Position numbers and translations under genes: made by a program | Notes under the pieces: generated by a model | Told to the model about the DNA's origin: nothing | What the model saw: only the letters and a program-made list of their open reading frames with translations | The model's database searches: none | From: Budorcas taxicolor | Taxonomy: Eukaryota > Chordata > Mammalia > Artiodactyla > Bovidae | Length of the DNA stretch: 64,000 nucleotides | Direction: 5' to 3' | Assembly: GCF_023091745.1 (NCBI RefSeq) | Contig: NC_068910.1 | Span: 87,920,170 to 87,984,169 of the forward strand | In this document: positions 44,037-56,603 of the stretch, one piece after another | How positions within the stretch are numbered: the first letter of the stretch is position 1 | How the letters are laid out: every line of letters begins with the position of its first letter

Positions 44037-44462
44037 AATGAGCATGTTTGACAGTGAAGTAAATAAGAAAGAGAAAAATAAGTACAGTATATTAATGCAT
44101 ATATATGAAATCTAGAAAAATGGTACTGATGAACCTCTTTGCAGGGCAGGAAGAGAGACACAGAGGAAGAGAACAGACTTGTAGACACAGTGAGGGAAGG
44201 AGAGGGTGGCATGAACTGAGAGAGTAGCGCTGACATATATACCACGTTGTGTACAATAGATGGCTAGTGGGAAACGGCCGCAAAAGCTCAGGAAGCTCAG
44301 CTCAGCGCTCTGTGGTGCCCTAGATGGGAGGGGAGAGGAGTGGTGGGTGAGGGAGCCTCAACAGGGAGGTATTCATATACCTGACTCACACTGTTGTGCA
44401 GCAGAAACTAACACAATACTGTAAAGCAATTATAGTCTAATTTTTAAAAAATTAAAAATATT
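44037..44462 (+). mobile_element. Bovid L1 3' UTR, sense
   Basis: 'ggaagctcagctcagcgctc', 'gcagcagaaactaacacaat' and 'actgtaaagcaattatagtc' lead into an A-rich end at 44440-44462. Confidence 0.82.
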
Positions 44463-45662
44463 TTAAAGGTAGAAGAAACTCTGAAAGGAATCTCAAAGTA
44501 GTGTGTGGGCATTGTGTTCATCAATTAAAATTTTAAGAACGTGATATGGTTCCCAGCTGTCTCCCTTTCAGCTCCAAAGCCGGGTGACTTCCTGTTAAAG
44601 CATCATCAGTTCTTTACAGAGGAAGCAGTGTTAACGCTGATTCAGAGCTTAGCCAGTCAATGAGAAAGCAGGTTTATCCAGGATTCTTTAATGTCTGTTT
44701 TAATTGATTAAGAGTGATACAGTTCTTGCCAAACAAAAAATATGAATTCATCAAGATTCACTTTTTATTTTATATCTTTTGAGAGGTAGTGAACCGCTCT
44801 TTGGAGGAGGCATACATCCATTCACTCTAAAGTAAAGGCTTTGTATGTAATAAGTTATTTGTCATAGTTTAGGAAGTGGCATGTTTTAGCACTTATAAAA
44901 ACAAACTATATTATATTCAAATAAAGTATTATGCTATATCATTAATGTCAAACTAATGTTAAAAAAACTAACTCAAGTTTAATATATTATGATTTATTAC
45001 ATAATATTTTGCACTGTATCAGTCCCTGCAAGACAAATGATATTTTAATATTCAAATATTCTTTGGCTCATGTACAATAAGATTAATACAATAAGAAATT
45101 TGTATAAATAGTTGACAAAATCTATTTCTTTCAGGTTAGTTTTTAATTAATTCAATAAGCATTTATTAATGACCTCCTGCATACAGTGCATTTTGCTGGT
45201 ACCGGGTATATTTGATTTTCTCCTGAGGTCATGAATTATAAGATTTGTTTCTGGATGATGTGATTTATTAAATATTTGGGAGAGATTTTTATGTAAGCAA
45301 ACAAATAAGTAAATAAATGCCAAAATTGCTTTAAAAGAAAAAGGCAGTATTATTTTGAAATATTGTGTCCCTTCTCTAGTCTCCAGTTTCTTCTATTGGA
45401 AAGATACCAAGTTCAGAGTTAAATGATATATAAGAACGACTGACAAATAACAGGTAGTTAATTACTTCAGCTGATATCAATCTATGCCCTCATGCATTCT
45501 GTTATCTTACGTACTCATAGCTTCTAAATCTGTTATAGTGTGGTCTTGAGCTCCCTTTTCTGTAGCCTTACATATTTAGATTTGATTAGGGTTAACTAGC
45601 ATTATACAAATTTTTTCCTTAGCTGTTTCATGGTTATTTTCAGATTTATGTTTTCATTATTT
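44463..45662. other. Unique AT-rich DNA
   Basis: 'ttcaataagcatttattaat' at about 45150 recalls an L2/MIR-type phrase. Otherwise nothing recognised. Confidence 0.45.
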
Positions 45663-46722
45663 CAGTTCAGTTCAGTCACTCAGTCGTGTCCGACTCCTTG
45701 CGACCCCATGAATCGCAGCATGCCAGGCCTCCCTGTCCATGACCAACTCCCAGGGTCTACCCAAATTCATGTCCATCGAGTCGGTGATGCCATCCAGCCA
45801 TCCCATCCTCTGTCGTCCCCTTTTCCTCCTGCCCCCAATCCCTCCCAGCATTAGGGTCTTTTCCAATGAGTCAACTCTTTGCATGAGGTGGCCAAAGTAC
45901 TGGAGTTTCAGCTTCAGCATCAGTCCTTCCAATGAACGCCCAGGACTGATCTCCTTTAGGATGGACTGGTTGGATCTCCTTGCAGTCCAAGGAATTCTCA
46001 AGAGTCTTCTCCAACACCACAGTTCAGAAGCACCAATTCTTTGGTGCTCAGCTTTCTTCACAGTCCAACTCTCACGTCCATACATGACCACGGGAAAACC
46101 ATAGCCTTGACTAGACGGATCTGTGTTGGCAAAGTAACGTCTCTGCTTTTGAATATGCTATCTAGGTTGGTCATAACTTTCCTTCCAAGGAGTAAGCGTC
46201 TTTTAATTTCATGGCTGCAATCACCATCTGTAGTGATTTTGGAGCCCCCCAAAAATAAAGTCTGACACTGTTTTCATTGTTTCTGCATCTATTTCCCATG
46301 AAGTGATGCGACCAGATGCCATGATCTTAGTTTTCTGAATGTTGAGCTTTAAACCAACTTTTTCAGTCTCCACTTTCACTTTCATCAAGACGCTGTTTAG
46401 TTCTTCCTCACTTTCTGCCATAAGGATGGTGTCATCCGCATATCTGAGATTATTTATATTTCTTTGGCAGTCTTGATTCCAGCTTGTGCTTCCTCCAACC
46501 CAGCGTTTCTCATGATGTACTCTGCATATAAATTAAATAAGCAGGGTGACAATATACAGCCTTGATGTACTCCTTGTCCTATTTGGAACCAGTCTGTTGT
46601 TCCATGCCCAGTTCTAACTGTTGCTTCCTGACCTGCATATAGGATTCTCAAGAGGGAGGTCAGGTGGTCTGGTATTCCTGTCTCTTTCAGAATTTTCCAT
46701 AGTTTATTGTGATCCAAGTTAT
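45663..46722 (-). mobile_element. BovB LINE, 5' truncated, antisense
   Basis: Runs from the ACTGA-type end ('ttcagttcagtcactcag') back to 'tttattgtgatccaag' (46707-46722). Minus frames 46732-46454, 46421-46221, 46252-46058 and 46091-45672 together cover the RT C-terminal half, with the YADD-type box near 46450-46430. Frameshifts separate them. Well preserved but inactive. Confidence 0.93.
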
Positions 46723-46785
46723 AAATGACCACATATAAAAATATACCTTTCTGAGTGTTTTAGCTTTTAACATTTTAAGGAACTT

Positions 46786-46860
46786 ATATATATTATTATA
46801 TATATTATATTATATTATATATATTATAATATATATATTATATTATATATATTATTATGC
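46786..46860. repeat. AT-rich microsatellite (TA/ATT)
   Basis: Mixed (TA)n and (TATTA)n units form a long, hairpin-prone AT tract. Confidence 0.9.
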
Positions 46861-47072
46861 TGAAATAATATAAAATATTCTTATGTTAAATATATTCATT
46901 TAAAAGATATCTAATGAAATTTAGAAATTGCAATTATGTTACACACACAGTTAAAATTAGCAAATAGATATCCACTTCAGCGTTATTTCCAGTCCCTCAA
47001 TAATAGGGTGATAGATTTTTGATTTTTACATTAAATAGTTTGCCTATATTATCTATTATAGAACTTTATTGC

Positions 47073-47281
47073 TGTTTTGTTGCTTAGTCTGTAAGTCATG
47101 TCTCACTCTTTGTGACCCCATGGGCTGTAGCCTGCCAGGCTTCTCTGTCCATGGGATTTCCTAGACAAGAATCCTGGAGTGGTTGCCATTTCCTTCTCCA
47201 GGGGATCTTCCCGACCCAGGAATCAAATCTGTGTCTCCTGCTTGACAGGCAGGTTCTTTACCACTGAGCCACCCTTGAATC
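47073..47281 (-). mobile_element. Bov-tA-type SINE, antisense
   Basis: 'ttgcttagtctgtaagtcatg' to 'ccactgagccaccctt'. The head is complete, with decayed CpGs. Confidence 0.92.
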
Positions 47282-49558
47282 CTATTTGCTGATTTTTAAA
47301 TTAAATAGTCTGTATATGACTACATTTTGTACAACTCTAGCCATCAACAATTTAAAGACTACATTAAACCATACATCTGATGAAACACAGAGAATTTCTT
47401 GTGTTCTGGTGTGGGAAGAAAAAGACATTTTTAGTACAAAATTTACTATGCAACACAAAATGGACAGATGGTGTGCACAATCCATTTGTTGAAACTCTCC
47501 TACTTCTGTGCATTGGAAGAAAACTAGGTGACAAATTAGGCAGCAGCTTTTATCTAAGACATTTTCTAGGTGCATACAACCTGAAAGATCTAGAAAACTG
47601 CTTCCAACTAAAACAAGCCACTCTTAAAGTCTCCAGATTATACTATTAATAATCACAAGCATTTTGTCTTTTCAGGCTTATAAATCTCCTCTCTTCTCGC
47701 TTTCAGTTTTTATAGGATTTTTGCATGCATAATCTTATTTTTTCCTCTTAACTAGATAGATTGGTAGCAAAGATGAGCAAGAGAATCACTCAGTGCAGTT
47801 GATGATTTTCCCAAGATCGCAGAGCTGGTAATTACAGCATGTGGTTCAAATAAAACATAAGAATAACTAGTAGTGGGTACCTAAAAATGAGCAACACTGA
47901 AACTATTATAATAATAAAAATAACCCTAGTTTTAATAATTTGGCTGATTACTGCAGTAAACATGAATTCATGCATTATACTGTGAGAAAATTAAGAAAAA
48001 TCATGTTTTTAATGTTTTTTTTTTTTTATTGCATACATCTGCTTGGGACAGATTGTACTTTTTTTAGATGAACAACTTCATCCTGCAGTAAGACTCTCTA
48101 GAGACGTGTGATGTCAGAACTCAGTAGGACTTGATAGTTTAAAGTCTTTGTACTAAAACACTGAATCTATTCTGAAAAATTCGTGAATGAGATTTTGGCA
48201 TAAAAACTATAGTATATTTTAACATATTGGTGACTAACTAGGGTATTTTTTCACAAGAAAATTATTCAACATTTTCCAACATCAGACATTTATTTGAAAT
48301 TTAATAAATGTCTCTTTGGTAGAGGTACTTTAAATAAGGAATCTGGGGAAAGAATTATGGTTCTATGTTGAGTTGAAGACTGAGAACTGAAATATTTAAA
48401 TGGATTGTTTTGATTAGTATTGGCATAATCTCAATTTTCTAGAAAAATAATAAACTGGAATATACAAACTCTCATGATGTGGGCCATATTGAAAGATAGT
48501 ACAAAACTGAAATAAAATGCCAAGATACTGATGGGTACCCATCTGTGCCTACTAGAATCTCAGTTTTACCTGGGAACCCTTCAGCCCTTCAGTACTTGAA
48601 TATGTCCTAGAAGGCAAGGATTTTTAATATATGCTCACTTTTCTATTACTAAAAGTAATTTAACCAGGGAAAGAGGGAAAATAAAAGCAAAATGTGTTGA
48701 GAACTAAATTATAGATTAAATCCAGTACAGAATGGCAAGGGATGGGACACTTTGTGTTAAAGTTTATTTAAAATTCTATCAGTAACATGAAGTTTTAGAA
48801 CAACAACAACAACAACAAAAAACAGCCTGTTTCATACTAGCAAGCAACATGAAGTGTGATGGAAAATGTGGATGAGTTAAGGAAAAAAAAACCATTCATT
48901 TCTTTTGATCTTCATCTTCCCTGTGGTTCATAGCTAAATACCACAATTTGCTTCATAGTTTTGCATTGGGCACCTTCTCTGGAAGCTGTTTCTTGCTCAC
49001 TTTGACAAATGTCACTTTTTTTAACTATCGTGATGTACAGAAAGGAGGTCAACGCTCCTTGTAGCTATGCATTGAGTACCTTGCAGGGTACTGAAGACTA
49101 CTCACTTCATGACAAGTCATGATATATTTCCACTGGTAAAGCCAGTAGAGTTTGACACAGATTGCTAAAGGATAGGTGCTGATTTATTCTTGAGGTCTGT
49201 TTGACTCTTAAAATTATCCTGATTTGTCAAACAAATTTTTATCATTGTCATACCTAACGCTCATCTGTTCCCCTTACAAGAAATGCTGGTGTTACAGTTT
49301 GGGAGCAAAATAGAATAAACTTTATGATGTAGGCAAGTGTGAAAGGATATCTTAACACCACGCCTGTCACCTTGCACTTATTAGGATGCTGTTTGCTAAG
49401 GCAACAAATCCACATATTTTAATGTACTTGTGTAACCTGTCTGCAGCAGGTTATTCATATATTCATGTATATACTTATACAATGCTGTAGCAGCACAATT
49501 AGAAATAAAAGTTTCAAAAACTCCAGTAAAGTGGAGCACAGCAGTATAATATTGTCTT
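47282..49558. other. Unique AT-rich DNA, MIR-like patch, AAC run
   Basis: An antisense MIR-like segment lies at about 47755-47850 ('ttcccaagatcgcagagc'), an (AAC)n run at 48799-48818 and a T-run at 48018-48029. Frames of 68-97 codons around 47282-47649 show no recognisable domain. Confidence 0.45.
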
Positions 49559-49569
49559 ATTTGAGCTTT

Positions 49570-49798
49570 GAACTTCCCTGTAGGCTCAGTTGGTAAAGAA
49601 TCCACCTAGAATGCAGGAAACCCTCTGCAATGCAGAAGACCTGGTTTCAATCCCTGGATTGGAATGATCTCCAGGAGAAGGAAAAGGCAACCCACTCCAG
49701 TATTCTTGCCTGATTTATTCCATGGACAGAGGAGCCTGGGGGCCTACAGTTAACAGGGTCACTAGAGTCAGACACGACTTGTCGACTAAACCACCACT
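49570..49798 (+). mobile_element. Bov-tA-type SINE with target duplication
   Basis: An 11-bp duplication with one mismatch ('atttgagcttt' at 49559-49569, 'atttaagcttt' at 49799-49809). The head carries a ~20-bp internal duplication ('atgcaggaaaccctctgca' region). Confidence 0.93.
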
Positions 49799-49809
49799 AT
49801 TTAAGCTTT

Positions 49810-50404
49810 AAGGTTTTTTAAGTGATACTATACAAGTGATTTATGATTAAGGTTATTTCATTTAAATAAAACCTAAATCTCTGAATATTTCTCAACTCCT
49901 CCTTTTATAGGGACACTAAGAAGCAGTCCAAGGATTGTGTGTATGTTTAGGGGAGGAAAAAGATGCATTATCAGATTTTCTTAAGGAATATTATTTAAAT
50001 AATTATTTTTAACATTAACATTGGGGATAACATTGGGGAGATTTGTATTCCCCCTTTCTGAGAAAAGCTGATTTTCACTTCAGGGACCCTCTAAAACATT
50101 TGTACGTGAAGATCCCGGGATGTACATCAAAATACTGTTAGACAACAGAAGAGAGGATAGATAAATAAAATTTAGTTTATAGAATATTGTGCAAGAGTTA
50201 GAAGGAATAAACCATATACATCAATCAAGTAGATTTCAAAAATAACCTTGAATATGAAGAAAAATTGACATAAAATAAATAGATATCACAAAGTCTTTTG
50301 TATAAAATTAAAATGGAAAAATATTACTAAAAATAGCTATAGGTATATATTCAAGCAAAAATAATTAAAAGTTTAATTATAAATGTAGGGTAAAAATACA
50401 TACT
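49810..50404. other. Unique AT-rich DNA
   Basis: Possible L1 3'-UTR-like text near 50150-50300 ('atagaatattgtgcaagag'), too diverged to call. Confidence 0.4.
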
Positions 50405-50577
50405 TTAAATACAGAAAATTAACTTTTGGGTTTGTTGATTTTCTTTTGATTACTCTTTTGGTAATTGTTAAAGTACTGTTCCTTTCCTCTGTTTGGGTTC
50501 TTTTTACTATTCTCTCACTAATGTCTGAAACTAGCGGTTTAGTAAATTTTCAGTGTTTGCTGATTTCTAGACTGGTA

Positions 50578-50836
50578 CCCATCTCCAGTACTCTTGCCTG
50601 GAGAATCCCAGGGAGGGAGGAGCCTGGTAGGCTGCAGTCCATGGGGTCGCTAAGAGTCGGACACGACTGAGTGACTTCACTTTCACTTTTCACTTTCATG
50701 CGTTGGAGAAGGAAATGGCAACCCACTCCAGTGTTCTTGCCTGGAGAATCCCAGGGACAGGGGAGCCTGGTGGGCTGCCGGCTATGGGGTTACACAGAGT
50801 CGGACACGACAGACGCGACTTCGTGCAGCAGCAGTA
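50578..50836 (+). mobile_element. Bov-A2 SINE, 5' truncated
   Basis: Both monomers are present but the first ~15 bases are missing ('atctccagtactcttgcc' start). Near-consensus CpGs ('gtcggacacgac') suggest a young copy. Confidence 0.93.
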
Positions 50837-51623
50837 TGTTCTAAGTATCCTCATGTGTATTCAAATACACACTTTTTTAATTACTGAATTTTTTTCTGAT
50901 TTCTAATTTAATTGCATTGTGGTTGAAGAAAAAGGATCTGCATGATAATTTCTTGAAATTTTCTGATATTTCTTTTATGGTTTTGGACATGGTCAAGTTT
51001 TGTTTGAAGCTTCATGTGTAGCTTAGAATATTGTTTATTCCTTAAAATAACATAATTGTCTCCTCTTATTTATAATTTTTCTTTATATATTATGATGACA
51101 AGTTATTAGAAGCATCAAAGTTTATAGTAATTTCTATAAATGGTGCTATTGTCACTGTTCTGTGATCTTTTCTGTATTATATAGGTGGTTTTTGTGCCAT
51201 AAAGAATATTCTGTCATATCAACATAGATGTATGAGATTCCCCTTGGCTAATATTTTCCCTACTAATTTTCTGTCCTTTGTTATCAGTTTTCTCATGATC
51301 TTATGTTTAGTTGTGACTCCTGTAAACAGTGTAATCCTTTATTTTCTTTTAAATATAGCTTTGGTAAATTTAATCTACTTATATTTATTAGGGTTGCTTC
51401 TTATATTTGAATTCATTACTGTCTTGTTTCTTATCTTGTATATTTCTCATTTGTTTCACTGCTCAACTTTTTTGCATCATCCAAATTGTTTTTCCGCCAC
51501 ATTCCGTTTATCCCCTCTACTATCTTAGTTGTTGCCGTGCAACTGTAAAAGCTATATTTCCCTTTGAATCTATGTTAATCACTATTTCTACCACTTGTAG
51601 CTTCCCCTGTGGCTTCCTGCTTG

Positions 51624-51820
51624 GGCTTCCCCTGTGGCTCAGCTGGTTAAGAATCCACCTAAAATGTGGGAGACCTGGGGTCAATCCTTGGCTTTGGAAG
51701 TTCCCCTGCACAAGGAAGTGACTACCCACTCCAGTCTTCTGGCCTGGAGAATTCATGGACTGTATAGTCTCTGGGGTCGCAAAGAGTTGGACACGAGTGG
51801 GTGACTTTCACTTCACTTAC
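51624..51820 (+). mobile_element. Bov-tA-type SINE with target duplication and duplicated head
   Basis: A 9-bp duplication 'tcctgcttg' at 51615-51623 and 51821-51829. Immediately outside the left duplication, 51600-51614 repeats the SINE's own first 15 bases ('gcttcccctgtggct'). Confidence 0.93.
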
Positions 51821-52085
51821 TCCTGCTTGTAGAACAAAAGGACCTTAGAATTTTGAAAATCAAATCACCATCTGTCTAATCTTACATATGCCTGTTCTGT
51901 ATTTTAATTCTATATTTTCTTTCTCCCTAAATTATATATTTTATTGTTTCACACAGACTGTGTGTATTTAGATTTATCCACATGCTTACCACTTCTATTG
52001 TTGAATATACTTTCCTGTGTCTCCAGCTTTCCTTCTTTGCTTATTTTTTGTCTTGCAGAAATAGCATCAGATGGGTTTTTTTTCT

Positions 52086-52727
52086 TTTTTTAAGTGAATA
52101 TTTATCAGAGGTACACTCATTTACTTTTAAGTTACCTGAATAAGATGTTTTTCTTTTATATTCAATTATATTTTATTTAGAATGATTTCAAACATAGAAA
52201 TATGTAAGAAGAGTACAAATAATTCATATATAATCTGTACCTATAATTCCACTTCTTTACTTTTTATTAAATGTATTTTATCAACCTTCCTCTCACCCTT
52301 TCCTTCATTTTCAGCTTTCAGTTTTAATACCATGTTGACAAGAAGAGTTATATTTGTTCTTAGGTGAGATGTTTCCTTTAGCTTTGTTTATTAGCAATGC
52401 AGGTTTCCAAAGGATAATAAAAATGTGACTATGTGAACCTCTTTCTGGCTTTTGTTTCAATGGAAATGCAGGTTTGAGAGATTCCTAGCTTGGAGGAAGT
52501 TCATACAGAAGAAAATCTGTGATCATGATGCTATCATGGAAGCAGTGCATTTGTATTCTATTATTTCATTTCCTTAGTCATTTACATTTTTAAACCCTCA
52601 AATCCAATGAACTTGCATAAAAAAGGCTATACCTTAGTATGTTTGCTTATTTAGTGATGTAAGTATGTATTTACCAATGTTTACTAAATAAACATGCATG
52701 TTTATTTACTAATGAGAAGATTGCTGT
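52086..52727. other. AT-rich DNA, no gene
   Basis: May contain further decayed L1. Nothing firmly recognised. Confidence 0.45.
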
Positions 52728-53548
52728 TGTTCATTCAGTCCTGTCCCATCTTTGTAACCCCATGGCCTGCAGCACACCAGGGCTCCTTGTCCTTCACTGT
52801 CTCACAGAGTTTGCTCAGACTCATGTCCGTTGAGTCAGCGATGCCATCCACCCATCTCATCCTCTGTTACCCCTTCTCCTCTTGCCCTCAATCTTTCCCA
52901 TCATCAGGATCTTTTCCAATGAGTTGGCTCTTCTCATGATGTGGTCAAAGTATTGGAGTTTCAGTTTCAGCATCAGTCTTTCCAATGAATATTCAGAATT
53001 CATTTCCTTTAGGATTGACTGGTTTGATCTCCTTGCTGTCCAAGTGACTCTCAAGAGTCTTCTCCATCACCACAATTAAAAAGCATCAATTCTTTGATGC
53101 TCTGCCTTCGCCATGGTTCAGCTCTCACATCCATACATGACTACTGGAAAAACCATAGCTTTGACTATACTGATCTTTGTTGGCAAAGTGATGCTTCTGC
53201 TGTTTTAATATGCTGTCTAAGTTTATCATAGTTTTCCTTCCCAGGAGTAAGTGGCTTTTAATTTTGTGGCTGTAGTTACTGTCTGCAGTGATTTTGGAGC
53301 CCAAGAAAATAAAGTCTGTCACTGTTTCCACTGTTTACCCATCTATTTGCCATGAAGTGATGGGACTGGATGCCATGATCTTAGTTTTAATGTTGAGTTT
53401 AAAGCCAGCTTTTTTCACTCTCCTCTTTCATCTTCATCAAGAGGCTCTTTAGTTCCTCTTTGCTTTTTGACATTACAGTGGTATCATCTGCATATATGAG
53501 GTTGTTGATATTTCTCTTGTCAATCTTGATTCCAGCTTGTGATTCTAG
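52728..53548 (-). mobile_element. Older BovB copy, antisense
   Basis: Follows BovB order ('gttcattcagtcctgtccc' to 'cttgattccagcttgtgat') but is far more diverged than the copies at 45663 and 59905. It has the 'gttgttcattcag' form of 3' end rather than the ACTGA tandem, so it belongs to an older subfamily. Only short frames remain. Confidence 0.9.
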
Positions 53549-53821
53549 CAATGAGAAGAGAGAAGAATGGATTCTTACTCCCCAAAGTACGGTTCATTTA
53601 AATGGTTGTCAATTGCATATCTAACTGCTCAATATGAAATATAGGATTTAATTTCTATAGTAGTGATATCAGTAGTAATATTTTCCTTTTGTTATATAAA
53701 TGAAGACATAGTTGCTCCAGGTAACAGAGCAAAACAGTGGCAGATTAGATTCAAATCCAATCTATTATGCTAAAACCCATTTTTTTAAATCATTATACAC
53801 CCTGTCTCCAATTTTATATTT
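53549..53821 (-). repeat. MIR SINE (antisense) in unique DNA
   Basis: At about 53698-53801, 'gctccaggtaacagagc', 'cagtggcagattagattc' and 'cattatacacc' match an antisense MIR. The rest of the interval is unique. Confidence 0.55.
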
Positions 53822-54028
53822 AACCAGGTAGCTTAGTGTTAAAGGATCCACCTGCCAATGTAGGAGGTACAGGAGATGCAGGTTTAGTCCCTGCGTTGGG
53901 AAGATTCCCTGTAGGAGGAAACGGCAATCCACCTCAGTATTCTTACCTGTAAAATTACATGGACAATGGAGCCTGGTGGCCTACAGTCAGTGGGGTCACA
54001 AAGATTCAGACAGGACTAAGCACACATG
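53822..54028 (+). mobile_element. Bov-tA-type SINE
   Basis: 'aaccaggtagcttagtgtta' to 'aggactaagcacacatgc'. Diverged; the head has a 10-bp expansion 'aggaggtacaggagatg'. Confidence 0.9.
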
Positions 54029-54142
54029 CAATATATACTCTGATGAGATTTCACAGGCTTAATATAAAAATGTATCCTCTAACATTGTCTCAATAATAAA
54101 AGACATTGTTTTCATACAAAGCAGGAAATGCTACATATATTC

Positions 54143-54582
54143 AAATGTTTATTGTTTTTGTTCAGTCACCAAGTTGTGTCCCATTCTTCATGAACTCCAT
54201 GGAATGCAGCATGCCAGGCTTCCCTGTCCCTCACCATCTCCCAGAGTTTGCGCCAGTTCATGTCCATTGCGTCAGTGATGCCATGAAACTCATCCTCTGT
54301 CACCCTCTTCTGCCTTCAATCTTTGCTAGCATCAGGGTCTTTTCCAGTGTGTTGGTTGTTCACTTCAGGTGGCCCAAGTATTGAAGCTTCAACTTCAGCG
54401 TCAGTCTTCCAGTGAATATTCAGGGTTGATTTCCTTTAAGATTGACTGGTTTAATCTCCTTGCAGTACAAGGAACATTCAAGAGTCTTCTCCAGCACCAC
54501 ATTTTGAAAACATCTACACTTTGTTGCTCTGCCTTCTTTCCAGTAGTCACGTACAGTTTTGAGAGCTGGACCATAAAGTCAA
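54143..54582 (-). mobile_element. Older BovB copy with inverted 5' end
   Basis: From 54143 to about 54539 it is antisense BovB ('tgttcagtcaccaagttg' to 'ttgctctgccttctt'). From about 54540 to 54582 the plus strand switches to sense BovB ('ccagtagtcacgtacag', 'gagagctggaccataaag'), the next part of the element in inverted orientation. This is the signature of twin priming. Confidence 0.85.
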
Positions 54583-54872
54583 ATGTATGGTTAATTATGT
54601 ACTAGAAGTTGTTTCTCAATGAACTACACCTTAATAAAGTATGAAAGAAATCTTAATCTGTAGTGTGCATTTAGAAGTAGCATTTATAGCTTTAGAATAA
54701 GTCATTCCTCATTTCTAAAGTAGAGAGGAAAGGAACTGCATCCCCTTAAACCTACTATAATTTATAAACAGAAGCACCCATTTTTTCATCTTTTATAAGG
54801 AGGGCGCAACCTGATAAGATATTGCAGAATCTTAATTTAGGATATTTATGAATAAACTAACTGATGCTTATA
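54583..54872. other. Unique DNA
   Basis: Nothing recognised. Confidence 0.5.
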
Positions 54873-54882
54873 CTTTATAACT

Positions 54883-54927
54883 CACAACTTAGTGACTAAA
54901 CAACAACAACAACAACAACAACAAATG
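54883..54927 (+). mobile_element. 45-bp SINE tail insertion with target duplication
   Basis: Only the last bases of a Bov-tA-type SINE ('cacaacttagtgactaaac') plus an (AAC)n tail are present, yet a perfect 10-bp duplication 'ctttataact' flanks it (54873-54882, 54928-54937). This shows it is a real, extremely 5'-truncated insertion rather than a bare microsatellite. Confidence 0.85.
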
Positions 54928-54937
54928 CTTTATAACT

Positions 54938-56596
54938 AATTTTATTTTTCAAGCAGCTGCAGCTGAATTTCTTTCATATTTTTAAGGTATAGTTTTAAAA
55001 TATTTTGGCTCATTTGTATGTAGCTAGTTTTTGAATTTTAGCACAATCCAATACTTAATTTTGTTAATTTCTGGTGTACCTACCAAATAATTTAAACAGA
55101 TGACTATAATGTAGGAATTAGAATTATAACCACGCATTTTCAAGCCTAAGCTATATGCGCAGAGTATTAGAAAATAAAAATAAGAGAACAAAATGTACTT
55201 AGGCCTAGTTTCTCTTGCAGTTTAAAAATTGTGTGGGAAAATTCATTAGTGATGTTTAAATTGTATCTGTGGTGTTTTTTAATGTTGTGTGTCATGCATT
55301 TTGGGGATTTAGTTGAAAATGTATGTGTGAACTAGGCTTCAGAAGTATTGTTTTTCTCTTTGTATTGGTGAAACGTGAACTGCGATGTCTTTATATGGCC
55401 ACTTGATGGAACTCTTTCATTTTGCTTTCAGCAGTTTCAAGTAGTGAAACCTTATATTTCTGGCTAGGTATGAAGGAATCGCTTAAGGAAAAAAAAAAAA
55501 AGTAGCTAAAGGAACTCATTATTTAGCCTGCTATAGGATTGTAGTTCTCTATAGAATATTAGCAAATCAATATGTTGGAATAAAAGGATACAATTCAACT
55601 TTATCTCAAATGAATTTTTGTTCACTTTGCTGCTTCAGGAAATTTTTATAGCAAGCAAGTGTTAAATTATCCTAAATATTCAAATGTAATCTTATCTAAA
55701 ATACTCTTTTTCTTATAAATAAAACAGAAACTCTATATCTGAGATTTTTTAAAGTTAACATTGTGCAAATATTATTAGGAAGTTTAGCTAGAAGCACACG
55801 TAGCCTCCTCAGGGTTAGAGATTATTAGGTTGATAGTTCCTAGCAATTATCTCAGTTGTGGAAACTAGTTTGGGAAGGGGAAAGATTGATTGGAATGCAA
55901 AGTTTTCAGTTAGGTCATATGAAGCAATTAGGAATAACTAGAAGTAAAATTCAGGGAAAAAATCACAGTATTTCCACTTCCATAGTGTCAATTATACATC
56001 ATAAAATGTTGGTGGATTGGGAATCAGGGGCCTATTTGTGACCTTGTCATTTTAAATTACTTAAATTTTACATAAAATAGAAATAATTATAAGGTCTCTT
56101 GAGAGGTCCAAATTTAATACAATCCATTATTATATTTGTAAACTGTAAAAATGTTATATGTTAGTGGTTGGAATTACTACACTGACGTAGAGCAAGTGTA
56201 AGAGTACAAAGTAAGTGTGTCAAACAGATCTCAAAAAGAAGGCCAGTCTTCAGTGATTCTGTACTGTAAAATCTTTTGCATTTAGGATATTTCATAAAGC
56301 CTGGCTTCTGATTGCAAAAACCTGAGTAAGTGAGCCATCTTTTTCAGTTTACTATTCTAAGTGATCTCTGCAGCTTCAGTGACATCTAGGTTACAAAATC
56401 CACTTCACTAGTCCTGAATCTCCACTCTCCCATTCTCTTGGCTATTTCCTCCTTGACATTTCAGTCATGTCAATTTTGTTTTGTCCCAAATTGAACTCAC
56501 TGTGTTTACCCCACAAAATGTTGTATCCACTGGTCGATGTACACTTTGTTCTCCAAATTGGTGACCATGATTTTCTTCCTGTTATTTGGATCACAG
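54938..56596. other. Unique AT-rich DNA with a MIR-like patch
   Basis: A-run at about 55489-55501. MIR-like core at 56020-56120 ('tttgtgaccttgtcatttta', 'aattacttaaattttacat'). No gene seen. Confidence 0.45.
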
Positions 56597-56603
56597 TAAT
56601 AAG

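Larger units (their letters stand above)
50405..52085 (-). mobile_element. Old L1 ORF2 segment, antisense, interrupted by SINEs
   Basis: 'tttaattgcattgtggttga' (50907), 'ttctgatatttcttttatgg' and 'atttatccacatgcttacc' (51972) follow antisense L1 ORF2. Strongly diverged. It is split by Bov-A2 (50578-50836) and Bov-tA (51624-51820). Edges are approximate. Confidence 0.65.

Noticed and set aside
47282..47649. Overlapping frames of 68-97 codons on both strands
   Set aside because: I looked for an exon here; there is no domain, no convincing splice signals and no codon pattern.
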